Positions 24,641 through 35,243 of a stretch of DNA of 64,000 bases are shown in pieces. Under the pieces are notes generated by a model that worked only from the letters and a program-made list of their open reading frames with translations, did not search any database and was not told the DNA's origin. Source of the stretch: Flammulina velutipes (Eukaryota > Basidiomycota > Agaricomycetes > Agaricales > Physalacriaceae); the NCBI GenBank assembly GCA_011800155.1, contig CM022372.1, positions 1,488,001 to 1,552,000 of the forward strand, written 5' to 3'. The translations under genes and the position numbers were made by a program. The stretch's first letter is position 1. The number at the start of each line of letters is the position of its first letter.

Positions 24641-24972
24641 TTTGGGTTACACGGAGTTCAAGTTCATGTCAATGTATTTTTTCAGCTGATATATCGTTCA
24701 GAGTTTTGCTTCATCCCGTTTTCGTTATCCCACCATATCGACTATGGCCATCAGTTATGTATTCTTGCAATTGGGACACTGGATTCATTGGTTCACTCGA
24801 GATGCGCATTAAACAAGCAACGTTTACGACCCGCCTAGACCTGATCTGCCTCGTCCAATGATAGTTCATCCATGACCAAGATAAAGCCCCGGCGCTCACA
24901 TATTAGCAATCCAGAGCGCTCAAGACTCTACTTATACTCACTATCATCTCCAGAACACACAACACACTCCCC
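24641..24972. other. Intergenic between F-box and hemerythrin-domain genes
   Basis: 332 bp; F-box 3' UTR and promoter of the next gene. No gene seen. Confidence 0.45.
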
Positions 24973-25931
24973 ATGGCTGACGACGCTCCCTACCATCTCT
25001 GCGAGGTCCCCACCGTCGTCGGTGAGCCCGGCGACTACGCCGAATCATTCTACTGGGACATGGCTATCACACACAACACGTACTTACGCGGGATGAACTC
25101 GGTTTGGATCAACGCACCCAAGATACAACCTGGTGATGAAGTGCCGTTTGCGAAGTTTTGTCTTGTGGTGAGTGGGTTCGCATCAGGTTTCGTGCCGTTA
25201 TATCTGAAAGCTGTCTAGCTGACACAGGCGCTTCATGAACATCACGACATGGAGGAAGCGGCAGTGTTTCCCGTCCTCAATGAGAAGCTGGACATGTCAC
25301 ATAACATTGAAGAGCACGCTGCATTTGTACCTGCGATGGTGGAATTTGAGAAGTACTGCGAAGGGATACGAGATGGGTACGAGGAATATGACGCTGAGAA
25401 GCTGCGAAGCCTATTGAAAGGATTCGGTGATGTCCTCTCGCATCATTTGCATGCTGAGGTATCCTTATGTACGGTTTACGATGTCGCTGATCCTACTCAC
25501 AAGTTCAATAGATAGCGACAATCACGCCCGAGAAGATGCATCAGTTCGATAAAGCAACGTTGGATGCCATGATTGAGAGTACGTGTGCTCGCTTACATCT
25601 CCTGGTCAGATATTGACGCACCTTTGATAGTGGTCAAGAAACATGTAAAAGCTTCCTCGCCTCTTACGGTATTCCCCTTCACTATCACACATCATGACTA
25701 TAGCCAAGTCCCGCGATGGGTGAGTATGGAGTGCCGCTGTTCCTTCAAGTTTCTCACCCATTACAGCCCCCTGCTCCTGCTCCCATCATGTGGATGATGA
25801 GGAACATTTTTGGCCGATGGAATCAACAGTAAGTCTTGCAGTTCCTTGACGAGCTACACTTGTGACCACGCTACAGAATGTGGAAATTCTCCTCCTTTGA
25901 TTTACATGGCAACCCTCAAACGTACCCGTGA
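24973..25931 (+). CDS. Hemerythrin/HHE cation-binding domain protein
   Basis: Small four-helix di-iron type protein. The multi-exon gene starts MADDAPYHLCEVPTVVGEPG. Metal-ligand type residues appear in helix order: MAITHNTYLRGMNSVW, then ALHEHHDMEEAAVFPVLNEK, then MSHNIEEHAAFVPAMVEFEK, then LLKGFGDVLSHHLHAE. This reproduces the H, HxxxE, HxxxH pattern of the family. A C-terminal extension passes through ITPEKMHQFDKATLD, PRWPPAPAPIMWMMRNIFGR and WNQQMWKFSSFDLHGNPQTY to the stop at 25931. Fungal members are uncharacterised; oxygen, nitric oxide or iron sensing are known roles of the fold elsewhere. Introns in the last third are short and joined by frame. Confidence 0.83.
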
Positions 25932-26392
25932 GGTTGTATTGAATGGAGAATCTAGATTATGTTGTGGAACCTTGTATGACTATTTCATCTCAGCTGTACA
26001 AATAATTCATCCTGGCATCGATATCCTGAAAGTGGCGTCTGTTAGCCCTTTACCAGGTACATATCCCACGTCAGCGGACAGCGCCCGAAATGTGATCAGG
26101 GTTTAATGCAACTGTTGTTCCGCTGTCTCCGATGTCCGTTGGATATGTCGGTGGGTGGTGGTGATCGGGTTATGGAAGCAACGGGTTAGTGTGGCGCCAA
26201 CTGCCTTTTAGCCGTTGAACCTACTGGCGCCACACGGAATTATTAAATAGGAAACTATCAAGTAGTCGTTGTAAAGATGGATGGTTATGTGAAGCAAGCC
26301 CGGATAGGTATTCGCCGTTTTGAATTTAGTAATCGTGGCATCGTTATCACGTGGTATTACTTCTTCACTCTCGCGCTCACCCAACGCTCACC
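25932..26392. other. Intergenic with a perfect inverted repeat
   Basis: 461 bp. Contains the inverted repeat listed at 26189-26235. No gene seen. Confidence 0.5.
26189..26235. repeat. 11-bp perfect inverted repeat GTGTGGCGCCA ... TGGCGCCACAC
   Basis: Arms at 26189-26199 and 26225-26235 with a 25-nt spacer, 158 bp before the next start codon. It could be a palindromic protein-binding site or an RNA hairpin. The arm core CGCCACAC recurs in other intergenic parts of the window. Confidence 0.7.
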
Positions 26393-28260
26393 ATGAACGG
26401 ATACCCCGTACGTCAACAGTCAATATACTATCTCTCCTACAAAACTCTAAGTCCAAAGCATCAGCCTTCCTCTCAATTCCCGCTTTCGATGGCTCCGCTC
26501 AACATTCCCAAAGGCAATCGACCACCTATACGCGACCTTCGAAAACTCCTGAACGAAGAAACATCAAGCACAACGAAGAATACGCCAAGGATTGTCTCAG
26601 ACCCTCTGCCTAGGCGACCTACAGCTTTCTCAAACCAACTGCCAGGTCGAAAACGCGCCACCTCTTTCGCCCAGACAGAACCAGAATCACTCGCCTTCAA
26701 TACTCTCGTTCGGGGACGTCGTCAACGGCGGGATTCTGTCATTTCTTCTGATCGCCCAAGCCATATTCCTGTTGTCGTCTCCCCTGCGGAGCCTAGTCTC
26801 GAAGAGTGCGCCACGCCAGCGATACCTATTGGCACGACGCGACCTACTCCGTTCACGACCTTTTATATGCCTCCTAGGTCTCACAAAACTGTTCAAGGTC
26901 AACTTACTGTTCTTCCGTCGTCTTCGCTACTCGTGGACTTTCGTGAGGGTGAACGTAGGCGAGGGAATCCTGGTACACAAGTCTTTATCGTCAGTCCAGA
27001 TGGTCTTAACGTGAGCTTGACGTGACACCTCTTCTAATATATCTCCTGATGTGGTCGTTCGTAGATCAAGCTATTCGACGCGCCACACCTTAGTACTCCT
27101 TGCTGTCTCGCTGAACACATCTCGGAATATTCCCTTGAAGCTCTCCCTTGTTCGCTCTGGAAACAGTACAACGACACCGCGGAGCTCATCGATAAAATTA
27201 AGCAGAGAACTCCAATGGTACGCATCAGAGTGCTTGCGACGGACGTCACCTCATTCGCTGTCTAGTTGGTCCTTCATGATCCTCGAGTCAAGTGTTCCCT
27301 CATGTCGAACGAGCCTCTTGCGGACGTTGAGCTCGTTTTCATTAACCACAAGAACGAAAATAACTGCGACTCGGACTCTGCACGGATGCGTTTCAAACTT
27401 GCGCGCCAATCGCGGACCCTAGAAATCGCGAGATGCAAAACAGACTCGCGTGGCAAAGAATGGAGGAAGAAAACTTTCACGAACCTGTCTCTCGAATATG
27501 AAATACCTGCCAACGACCTGAACAATTTAGATGAAGAGGAACGCGATGGATTCGAGGTGCTCGGTCGGTTCTTGTTGCTGTGTAACGCGCGCGAAGACCT
27601 GTACATGCGAAATGCTCAGGAATCGGCTGACTCGGGGACATCTTTTTCGACGCCACTTACGCCTCCGGATACGACCTGGCGTACGACCATCCGCGCACGG
27701 ATACTGACAGCTAGTAATTCGACTCTACCGACCCTCGATATCCCTCCCCGTCCAGCCAAATTAAACAGCTCCAAGAAACTAGTTTCATCTCTACGCGCCA
27801 ACGACAAAGAGAATTCGAAGCGTCCGTCTGATGTTCCACCGCCCCATACAAGTTTCTTGACGGACCGACCATTTTCCAATGACAGCTTGCCAACGTCGTC
27901 TTGCAATCGGAGTATGAGCACGAGCGTCCCTGGCGCAGTGGGCGTTGGTACGAGGTTCATCCCTTCGGTCGGGTGGTGCATTCGACAGGCTTCGCAAGTG
28001 TCACAAGGCGGTCGCTACAAGATCATGTTCGTGGATGGGGCGGCCCTTGACGTGGATGTGGACGAGGAATGGGTAGAACTGCGCGATCCTTCATCCAGTG
28101 GCGATGTCATGCGGTGGGTGTGACTTGTATTATCTTGGCGACGAATTCTGATTTTGATATTTCCAGATGTGGCATCCGGGACAAACGATTGAATCGCGCA
28201 ATTGGGAATAGGATTCAGGTGTTCCAGCAGTTTGTTAGGCTGTTCGAGGTTGAAGGTTGA
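26393..28260 (+). CDS. Polo-box protein resembling the PLK4/SAK C-terminus, without kinase domain
   Basis: Exons 26393-27010, 27065-27217, 27266-28113 and 28167-28260 give 570 aa. No kinase motif occurs in it or in the 460 bp before it. The region from about residue 162 on (KTVQGQLTVLPSSSLLVDF, TQVFIVSPDGLNIKLFDA, YSLEALPCSLWKQYNDTAEL, then KIKQRTPMLVLHDPRVKCSL, MSNEPLADVELVFI) follows the pattern of the cryptic polo box of animal PLK4, including the KC-L-M-N-P-AD-E arrangement. Near residue 480 the segment RFIPSVGWCIRQASQ with YKIMFVDGAALDVDVDEEW resembles the third polo box. The last exon, RAIGNRIQVFQQFVRLFEVE, fits its closing helix. The first ~160 residues are basic and Ser-rich. The start is uncertain (Met at 26489 is an alternative). 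A centriole-type role cannot be assumed in a fungus; spindle pole body scaffolding is a guess. Confidence 0.6.
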
Positions 28261-28701
28261 AGGGTAGAGGATGTCTTGTGTTCAAATGCGGCCGGAACGG
28301 GGATAAAAGGCGAAAGCAGTGTTGTGACTTGTGGACATGCGAGGCACACAGCGCAATTAAAGATCGCCTAGATCGGACCGTGGGAAGAGAAGCCTCCGCA
28401 TGTCTTGAAGAACCTGAGGTTAAATTCTAAAAATGATTGGGTTGCTGATGCTGGACAAGGTTCGCAGTTGATAGGCTTTTCGCACAATAAAGCCCATTTT
28501 GTCTGCTTTCTTGTCTCTCCTTGTGCGGGACAAAGGGTTCCCAGCAGCGCCACGAAAAAAGACGGACAGTTTTCGATCACTTCCAGGTCAGTGACTATGA
28601 TATATTTGTCCCGAACGATCGTATTTAGTCTTCCAGATCCGGCACAAACAAGCGGAACCGGGCATGAACACGATTGTACAAAACTGAATAAACGCGGAGA
28701 C
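28261..28701. other. Intergenic / possible 5' extension of zinc-finger gene
   Basis: The reading frame of the next gene stays open back to 28405, so part of this may be coding or 5' UTR. Its content (basic, no repeats like the body of the protein) does not support coding strongly. Confidence 0.35.
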
Positions 28702-30042
28702 ATGCGCCACGGTCTCGGTTCTCATCTTCCCCCCATGGCATCACCTCTCAGCAGGCCTCACAGTCCTACCTCCTCCAACTTCAGCAACTCTCGTTCGCCT
28801 TACTCGTCTGACTCTCAAGTATTCCACGACAACGCTGCACATCCTGCGATGAACTATCCTGGATCATCCATCGCCCACGAAGTGCTCTATTCGCACGAAG
28901 CTGAACCGTCCTTTTATCCTGGCTACATGCAGTGGAACAATGCACCAAAGCCACAGCAGTATATGCGCCAGGAGTGGCACCATGTCCAGCACGATGCATA
29001 CACACATCCAATGTCTCAGTCTGGGCACAGAGTCGACCACCTCGGCGTCAAGAGTGACGCCCTATCCTACCACTCGTCTGGCAGTTCACCGCCCTACACT
29101 CGCAATATCTTTGATCTCTCGCACCAGCAAGCACCGCCCATCCACACTCAGCAGACGTACAGTAATATTACCTACTACGCCCCGTCCCCAGAGCCCTCTC
29201 TGCGCCAAGGATACATCCAGCCGTCCGAACTGTCGCCCGTCGATTCGCACGACTATTCACACAGTCCAGAGTCCCCCCAGTCCGGCTGCGATCCACGCTA
29301 TGTCTCGGGAGTGCCCTCTGGCCATCCGGCTGGTCGCCACAGTGTCGATTCGACGAGGAGCCGCGATGCTGTTTCGGAGCATGGCGTTTACGCCCAAGAT
29401 GGCATGGCGAGCCAGGACCATGACACTGCCCTTTCAGACAGCTATGCGGAGGATTCGCTCGACGATGGCGATGACGATGAAGACGATGCCGACGACGATG
29501 ATGGCGAGTACGTTGAGGGTCGCTCCAGGCGGACTGTCACTGCGAGACGGACGAATCGCCGTACGGCTGTCAACCGTTACACGCCCTACACAGAATATGC
29601 ATACGATATGGGCGCCAGTAACGGGAGGCCGAGGAGGCACAGTTCAGACACTACTTCATCCGCCTCATCCCTCTCATCCCTTTATCCCTTCTCTGCCGTC
29701 GTCGTGCCCTCGCCCATACCGGTACCAAACCTGATTAAAAAATCGCGTGGTCGACACGTTCCTACTGTTACTCAGGCGGAAAGCTATGGAAATCTAAAGG
29801 CGAGGATACACGCGTGCGAGGTCGATGGTTGTGGCAAGTGTTTTGCGAGGGGCGAGCATCTCAAGAGGCATATCCGTAGCATTCATACGCACGACAAACG
29901 TATGTCCCATCCATCCAACGCTCGTTTCTTTGTTCATTTTCTCTCAGCCCACAAATGCCCATTCCCTGGTTGCGGAAAAGACTTTAGTCGACACGACAAC
30001 CTGGGTCAACACATGCGCGTACACAAGGGCTTCAGGCGTTGA
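28702..30042 (+). CDS. C2H2 zinc-finger transcription factor (two fingers)
   Basis: Exons 28702-29899 and 29948-30042 give 430 aa. A long Ser/Pro/His/Tyr-rich region (activation-type, with an acidic stretch [17 protein letters not shown]) is followed by two tandem C2H2 fingers at the C-terminus. Finger 1 is [20 protein letters not shown] with [10 protein letters not shown]. Finger 2 is [20 protein letters not shown] with HMRVHKG. The intron falls in the linker, and removing it restores the TGEKP-like linker DKPHKCP. This finger pair is of the general-stress or Msn2/Seb1-like type found widely in fungi; orthology is not settled. The start at [15 protein letters not shown] is chosen by composition. 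Upstream Mets at 28405 and about 28600 are possible. Confidence 0.85.
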   Translation: MRHGLGSHLPPMASPLSRPHSPTSSNFSNSRSPYSSDSQVFHDNAAHPAMNYPGSSIAHEVLYSHEAEPSFYPGYMQWNNAPKPQQYMRQEWHHVQHDAYTHPMSQSGHRVDHLGVKSDALSYHSSGSSPPYTRNIFDLSHQQAPPIHTQQTYSNITYYAPSPEPSLRQGYIQPSELSPVDSHDYSHSPESPQSGCDPRYVSGVPSGHPAGRHSVDSTRSRDAVSEHGVYAQDGMASQDHDTALSDSYAEDSLDDGDDDEDDADDDDGEYVEGRSRRTVTARRTNRRTAVNRYTPYTEYAYDMGASNGRPRRHSSDTTSSASSLSSLYPFSAVVVPSPIPVPNLIKKSRGRHVPTVTQAESYGNLKARIHACEVDGCGKCFARGEHLKRHIRSIHTHDKRMSHPSNARFFVHFLSAHKCPFPGCGKDFSRHDNLGQHMRVHKGFRR

Positions 30043-30257
30043 TTTATATCTTTCCTTCCTCATTTTTCACGCTGTGATAAACTGTATCAGAATTGGGCCT
30101 GGGCTGTAGGTTGTATTTTAATTGTAGCTTCAAAGATTATCTTATTGGTTTTTTATTGTCGTTTGTTACGATAGATTCTTCCGGTACATAGTACATATCG
30201 AGTGGAATGTAAACTAGTTGTAGGGATGGATACAAGGGTTTACGCCACGATCAGACA

Positions 30258-31242
30258 TCACGTTGAGCTGGGTTTGGATTGAGTGGCAACACCTGTTCCT
30301 GGTGTCGCTGCAGGTACATCACCGTCAGGTGGTAAAGTTATACCTCCTTCTTGCCTTCCTTCTTCTCTATCCGCATCGAAAATACCGTCCACATCGCCCT
30401 GTTCCAAGTCCCCGCTTTCTCTGCCGATTATCCAGCGTACTAGCCAACCACGAGCAAAGTCTTGTGAATCTACCAGCGCGCCGCCGCGTAATTTGATCCT
30501 TTGGCGGCTGTAGTATACCCAGGCAAAGTCGACGTACAATGCTGTCTGAATTACACCAAACACGACGGCGATAGGGTCGAATACGCCTTCTGAAGAGTAG
30601 CGAAAGATCCAGTTGAGTATGTATAACCCGCGATAGGACCCGAGGGCGAGAAGGTAGAAAGAATTGATCACGGTGGGAACGGTGGTTTGGCGGAGAAGGA
30701 TAAGCTGAGGGATGACGCAGATGGACTCTAGGGCTATGGAGAACGCCCATGATGCCTAGGTTCGGGCTTGTAAGTATGGGGATACGCGGCTTTGGGATGT
30801 TAGACGCCTCACCTCTGCGACGAAGAACATGAACCCATGGCTCCATCCATATACAAATCCCGTCAACGGGATGGATAGGATAGCTGCACCGCCGAGGGAA
30901 TAGGCTGTGATTCCCCATGCCTTGTGGCTTTCCCGAGTATAGGGATATATCTTGAGCATGACAACAAGGATGTACACTGAGGATATGATATAGAAGAGCT
31001 TCATGGCGGTGTTATAGATATTTATGAAGTTCCAGAGAAGATCCAGGTAGCGGGAGAGGAACACCAAGGTGTACATGCCTTGGGTCAAGCCAGAGATACC
31101 TATGAACGCATGAATGAGTTACAGGCCGTGAATTCAGTCGGAGGCGCGTACCCTCTGCGCTTTTATTTCGGTGTATCGACCAGATAAGTATGCATTTCGA
31201 AGAAAAGTGCGCAAAGTCCCCAGCCAACCGGAAGATGTTCAT
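30258..31242 (-). CDS. ERD2: ER lumen protein-retaining receptor (HDEL/KDEL receptor)
   Basis: Seven-span Golgi receptor that returns ER-resident proteins by COPI vesicles. Starts MNIFRLAGDFAHFSSKCILI at 31242. The next exons give GLTQGMYTLVFLSRYLDLLW, YNTAMKLFYIISSVYILVVM, WAFSIALESICVIPQLILLR, INSFYLLALGSYRGLYILNW and the family-typical IWSIHRNKSAEGISGLTQ ligand-site region. After the last span (ALYVDFAWVYYSRQRIKLRG) there is an unusually long cytosolic tail of about 75 residues, acidic and then Pro/Gly-rich (WIIGRESGDLEQGDVDG), where yeast Erd2 has only a few residues. The gene is divergent from the next F-box gene, with 191 bp between start codons. Confidence 0.93.
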
Positions 31243-31433
31243 GGCGGCGTTCTCTAAAGCAGGTTTCAAGCGCTGTTCGACACCATCAACGTTGTTGGAC
31301 ACGCAATAGCACACCGGGCCGGGTAGATCCGATCACAAAAATTACATCTTGATTCTTGACTTGATTTTTTTCGTTTGCGTATAGCAAGTAACTCTTATTC
31401 CTTCTCATTATGCGTTCTAACGAAATCTAACAG

Positions 31434-33293
31434 ATGGCAAGCTTTCAAAAACAAGCGGACGATGACATCAAAGCGGCGCTCGCCAAAACTATGCTAGAAA
31501 ATCCCGGAATGAGCGCAGACTCCGCGATGCAGAAAGTCTCCGAGATGCTACTCAAAGATAATCCCTTCGTTCCTCCGAAAGGCTGCCCCGTAAACGATCT
31601 TCCCAACGAGCTACTTGCGCATATCTTCTACGTCGGCATGCAGATGGAACAGGAGAGTGCCGATTACTGCGACGATGAAGATGAAGATGATGACATTGAT
31701 ATCGAAGACGCTTGGACGGATGAGGAGAGCAGCGACGACGAAGGCATGGATGTTGACGGGAAGCCCGAAAAAGCAGATGATCATATGAGCATAGAGGACC
31801 ACGAGCATCGCTGCGATAGCAGGTGTGACGATCACGACGACGACGACGACGAAGGCGAGAGTCTACCACCGTTCCAGGTTCTCGTGTCGCACGTCTGCAA
31901 GAAATGGCGGGACGCCGCCATCAACGAGCCGCTGCTCTGGACCACCATCGAATTCACACTGGGCTACTCCCTTGACGCGTCCAAAGCCTGGCTCGAGCGT
32001 TCCAAAGGGCTCCCACTCGATATCACTATCAACGCGTCCAAAGACGACGACGACGAATATCCAGACAGCGAAGAGGAACTATACGCGGACGACGAGGGAA
32101 ATACTGTGGCCATCCTTACTGGTTCATCCTCGCCTTCGCCACCAACGACTGCTCCTTCTTCAGACGACAAACCAGATGCCGATTATCCAGTCTGCCTCTC
32201 AAAAGACGATGTTGGCGCTATCCTCAATCTCATCGTCCCCCACATACAACGATGGCAGAGACTGCATATATCGACCTCACTCTACGAAACAATGTTCTAC
32301 GCCTTGACGCGTCTGTCACAATGTCCGCCAGCATCGTTACTGGAGACCCTACAACTCTACCAGTACGACTCTGGCTCCGAAGAACTGGAGGCTGAGATCT
32401 TCACGCCCCAGGAGCTTCGTCAGCACATGGTTCTATTCCAAGGCCAGATCCCAAAGTTGCACAACTTGGCCCTCTGGGGAGTACATGTCGACTGGGAATC
32501 TCTCCTTCCTTCCATGTCCGAAGTACGCCAGTTGGAACTCGCATACCACGCGAATGACATTCGCCCTACCTTCGCTACCTTTGGGGCCATGCTACAAGCC
32601 AACCCCAACATGACTGCATTATCGCTGTGCGGATCCGGACCTCTGAATGAACCAGTAGAGAAATGGGGAACAGAGCCTATTTCCCTCCCTTCAGTCGTCG
32701 ACCTCGTCCTAGCCCAGCACGACGTCGAATACATCTGCCAACTCTTCCCCCTCCTCCACATACCCACCGTCCGGAACGTCACGCTAGACTTTGACGGGAT
32801 GGACTACACGGACTTTGTGGAGATACTCCTCCAGCCCACCTCCGGTCAGAAGCAGAGCCTTCTCGAGCGCCTTGAGCGCCTCAAAATCGACGGTCTACCC
32901 TGTAGCGCGACGCACAAGACTGCAGTTCTCAAACAACTGACGAACCTCAAGTCACTGCACCTCAACTGTATATCAGACGAGGAGGAAGAGTTCTTCTCGC
33001 AGATCCTGGCGTCTACGAAAGAGGGCGGAGACCTCTTTTGTCCGAACCTCGACACTCTCATCACTCGCGGTATGACGGGCAAGCAGATACGAGAGTTCCT
33101 GGAGCTGCGGACTAAAGCGGGGAAGAGGATTGGGAAGGTGGTGATGAGCAGGCAGGATGATATCGAATCGAGGGATATGAAGTGGTTTGAGAACCCGGAG
33201 CATGTCGACGAGTTCAACCTCTTTGTGCCCTCTGATTCCGAGGAGGAGATGATCGAGATTGATGATGATGACTTCTCGGATTTGGACGAATGA
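31434..33293 (+). CDS. F-box protein with acidic insertion inside the F-box
   Basis: Single exon, 619 aa. The F-box begins CPVNDLPNELLAHIFYVGMQ at about residue 51. Some 80 residues of almost pure Asp/Glu with a His/Cys patch (DHEHRCDSRCDDHDDDDDEG) then intervene before its second half, FQVLVSHVCKKWRDAAINEP and LLWTTIEF. This layout suggests an acidic loop between F-box helices, or two half-motifs brought together on Skp1 binding. The rest is Leu-rich-repeat-like (IPKLHNLALWGVHVDWESLL, LPSVVDLVLAQHDVEYICQL) and the C-terminus is again acidic (SDSEEEMIEIDDDDFSDLDE). No intron is needed; upstream in-frame sequence has a stop. Confidence 0.86.
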   Translation: MASFQKQADDDIKAALAKTMLENPGMSADSAMQKVSEMLLKDNPFVPPKGCPVNDLPNELLAHIFYVGMQMEQESADYCDDEDEDDDIDIEDAWTDEESSDDEGMDVDGKPEKADDHMSIEDHEHRCDSRCDDHDDDDDEGESLPPFQVLVSHVCKKWRDAAINEPLLWTTIEFTLGYSLDASKAWLERSKGLPLDITINASKDDDDEYPDSEEELYADDEGNTVAILTGSSSPSPPTTAPSSDDKPDADYPVCLSKDDVGAILNLIVPHIQRWQRLHISTSLYETMFYALTRLSQCPPASLLETLQLYQYDSGSEELEAEIFTPQELRQHMVLFQGQIPKLHNLALWGVHVDWESLLPSMSEVRQLELAYHANDIRPTFATFGAMLQANPNMTALSLCGSGPLNEPVEKWGTEPISLPSVVDLVLAQHDVEYICQLFPLLHIPTVRNVTLDFDGMDYTDFVEILLQPTSGQKQSLLERLERLKIDGLPCSATHKTAVLKQLTNLKSLHLNCISDEEEEFFSQILASTKEGGDLFCPNLDTLITRGMTGKQIREFLELRTKAGKRIGKVVMSRQDDIESRDMKWFENPEHVDEFNLFVPSDSEEEMIEIDDDDFSDLDE

Positions 33294-33789
33294 GTGGGGG
33301 CGGTTCTCTTTCCTTGACTTTGAAACTTTTGGATAGCCTAAAGTTCACGCCATCCCAAAATTATTATCATCCTTACTTACTAGTTACATATGTATATGTC
33401 GACCGTAGATTTACAGTATGATCCGACTCATCCAATGTATTACTACCATTACGTGCGACGGTTGGTTCAGAACAGCGACAGTGGCCTATGTTGTCGGAGG
33501 GTTATGTACTTGTACGCAGCTAAAGAACTGATTGCTATCCGTACACTTCTCCCGCGATAGATGGTTGCTAAACCTTACGCACCATTTAGGTTTCGATCCA
33601 TAGATCTACGAAGTACTCAAGTAGTACTTGTGGGTGGGGAAGAAATATACGAATTTACACAACAACTAGAACAATTTCCTACAAAGTAGAGATGCATACG
33701 GATAGGAATGATGGCTCGCTCGCGGCAACGATACAAATAGATATGTAAATAAACCAAAAAAAAATGGGAGAGATTTAGGATATAAATGT
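33294..33789. other. Convergent 3' region between F-box and membrane-protein genes
   Basis: 496 bp, AT-rich at 33660-33785 including a poly-A run at 33756-33764. No gene seen. Confidence 0.5.
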
Positions 33790-35243
33790 TCACCTGGCAT
33801 GCCCGTACATGTCATACCCAATTTCCTTGTCCACCGTGATCTTGACCCCGACGTTGCCTTCATCAGAAGTCGCTATTTCTGGAGGGTCAATTGAAATGAG
33901 GCCCTTGGCGTCCCTTTCGCTGCGCTCAGCCCACTCTCCTTCGCGTTTAGAACGGATATCGTCCAATGTGTACGTGTGCGCCGCCGGCACAAGGTTGTTC
34001 GTTCCGCTCCCAGAACGAGAGGACAGGACGTGAGTCGTTCGAGTCGAAGCGGTGTGGGAGGAGCCCGTCGAGAAAGTTCCGCCGTACTCCAGTGGTCCAC
34101 GAACAGAAAGGATAATTCGGAGTGTCATCGAGGTGGTGATCACTGTGGCCATGCTACATATCGAGCGTAAATCTCGGATGGATTCAGGACGTTTGATAAT
34201 TTACCTTGTAACGATGGTTTTGACGGGATCACTCTCGTCTGTCGGTTTCATGATGAGCAGGAAGAGTACGTTCGCCAAGTTCACGATGAAGACAGCCTAG
34301 AACTAATTTGAATGGGGAGTACGGGAAGAACGTGAGATTCCACGTACACCATATAGATTCAGGCCATCACGAAGCATCAAACGCCATAAGCCTAGTGGTT
34401 TGCTTTGTAGGGAGGAGATAGAGCGCATGATAGCTAGACCGAACTGTTCGCCTTGAATTTAGCGGGTACGACTAATGATTGAGATGCTACTCACGGAGAC
34501 GGTGTACAGCAGGGCAGGGAATGCCCAGTAAATTCCAACCCAATCGTGTCGTATGCCAGATATACATCCCTGGCCTTCTAGTAGTGGTACGGCTGCAATG
34601 AGGGATGAGTCATGAATTTGTATTGGAGCCAGAGAGGTGGGCGCACCGCGATAAAATCCACACCGCGATAAAATCCACAACAGACCGCGGTTACGACGAC
34701 TTGGAGGGCGAAAAGCGCACCCATTCCAAAAAGAATGGGGCGGCTCTTATCGTATATCGCGTGAATGCGGATTACATGGACGGCTAACAGAAAGGTGAGG
34801 ACGGAAGCGGAGGGTCCATAGTCGGAAGCACTTGCCAGACGCAGCTGCGAGGAGAATGGCTGTACATATGGGCTCAAAGAGATAGAATTTGGCGCATGCC
34901 TAAGACTGGGGTTCACGAGAAGCACGGAAATGATAGTAGGGAAACTCACGCTCTGTGGCCATTTTGTATCGAAAAATCCAACACCTTGGGCAGATAAGAT
35001 CAGGTTGTAAGAACTTTTTGATGGGCACGCACCGACTACGATGAATTCAATCGGCATGAAGATCCTCATGAAATGGTAGAGAATTTTGAGCGCCGGCCAT
35101 CCTTGCGATTTCAAAAGCCTCCAAGTTCGCGGTGATAGTACGAGTGTGTCCCAAGCTGCAACAGTCAAGGTGCAGACAAAGAAATATTTGTGGGCGCTGA
35201 GATGAGGAGGAAGGTCGAGAGAAGGAGGAAGATTCAGCGACAT
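33790..35243 (-). CDS. Seven-span membrane protein, DUF6533-like; possibly damaged by a 17-bp duplication
   Basis: Uncharacterised basidiomycete integral membrane family. Starts MSLNLPPSLDLPPHL, then HKYFFVCTLTVAAWDTLVLS, SQGWPALKILYHFMRIFMPI, and by splicing VGFFDTKWPQS. Later come SASVLTFLLAVHVIRIHAIY, GMGALFALQVVVTAVCCGFY and WVGIYWAFPALLYTVS. About seven hydrophobic spans are followed by a soluble Ser/Thr-rich tail (TFSTGSSHTASTRTTHVLSS) ending YDMYGHAR. A 17-bp tandem duplication at 34645-34680 creates two donors, GTGTGG at 34663 and GTGCGC at 34646. Only the upstream, weaker one keeps frame into AVPLLEGQGCISGIRHDW; the downstream one leads to a stop after four codons. Function unknown. 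Confidence 0.72.
34645..34680. repeat. 17-bp tandem duplication across an exon-intron junction
   Basis: On the minus strand TGTGGATTTTATCGCGG occurs twice in direct succession. Each copy ends in a potential 5' splice site. The unit is not a multiple of three, so choosing between the donors changes the frame. Confidence 0.85.
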
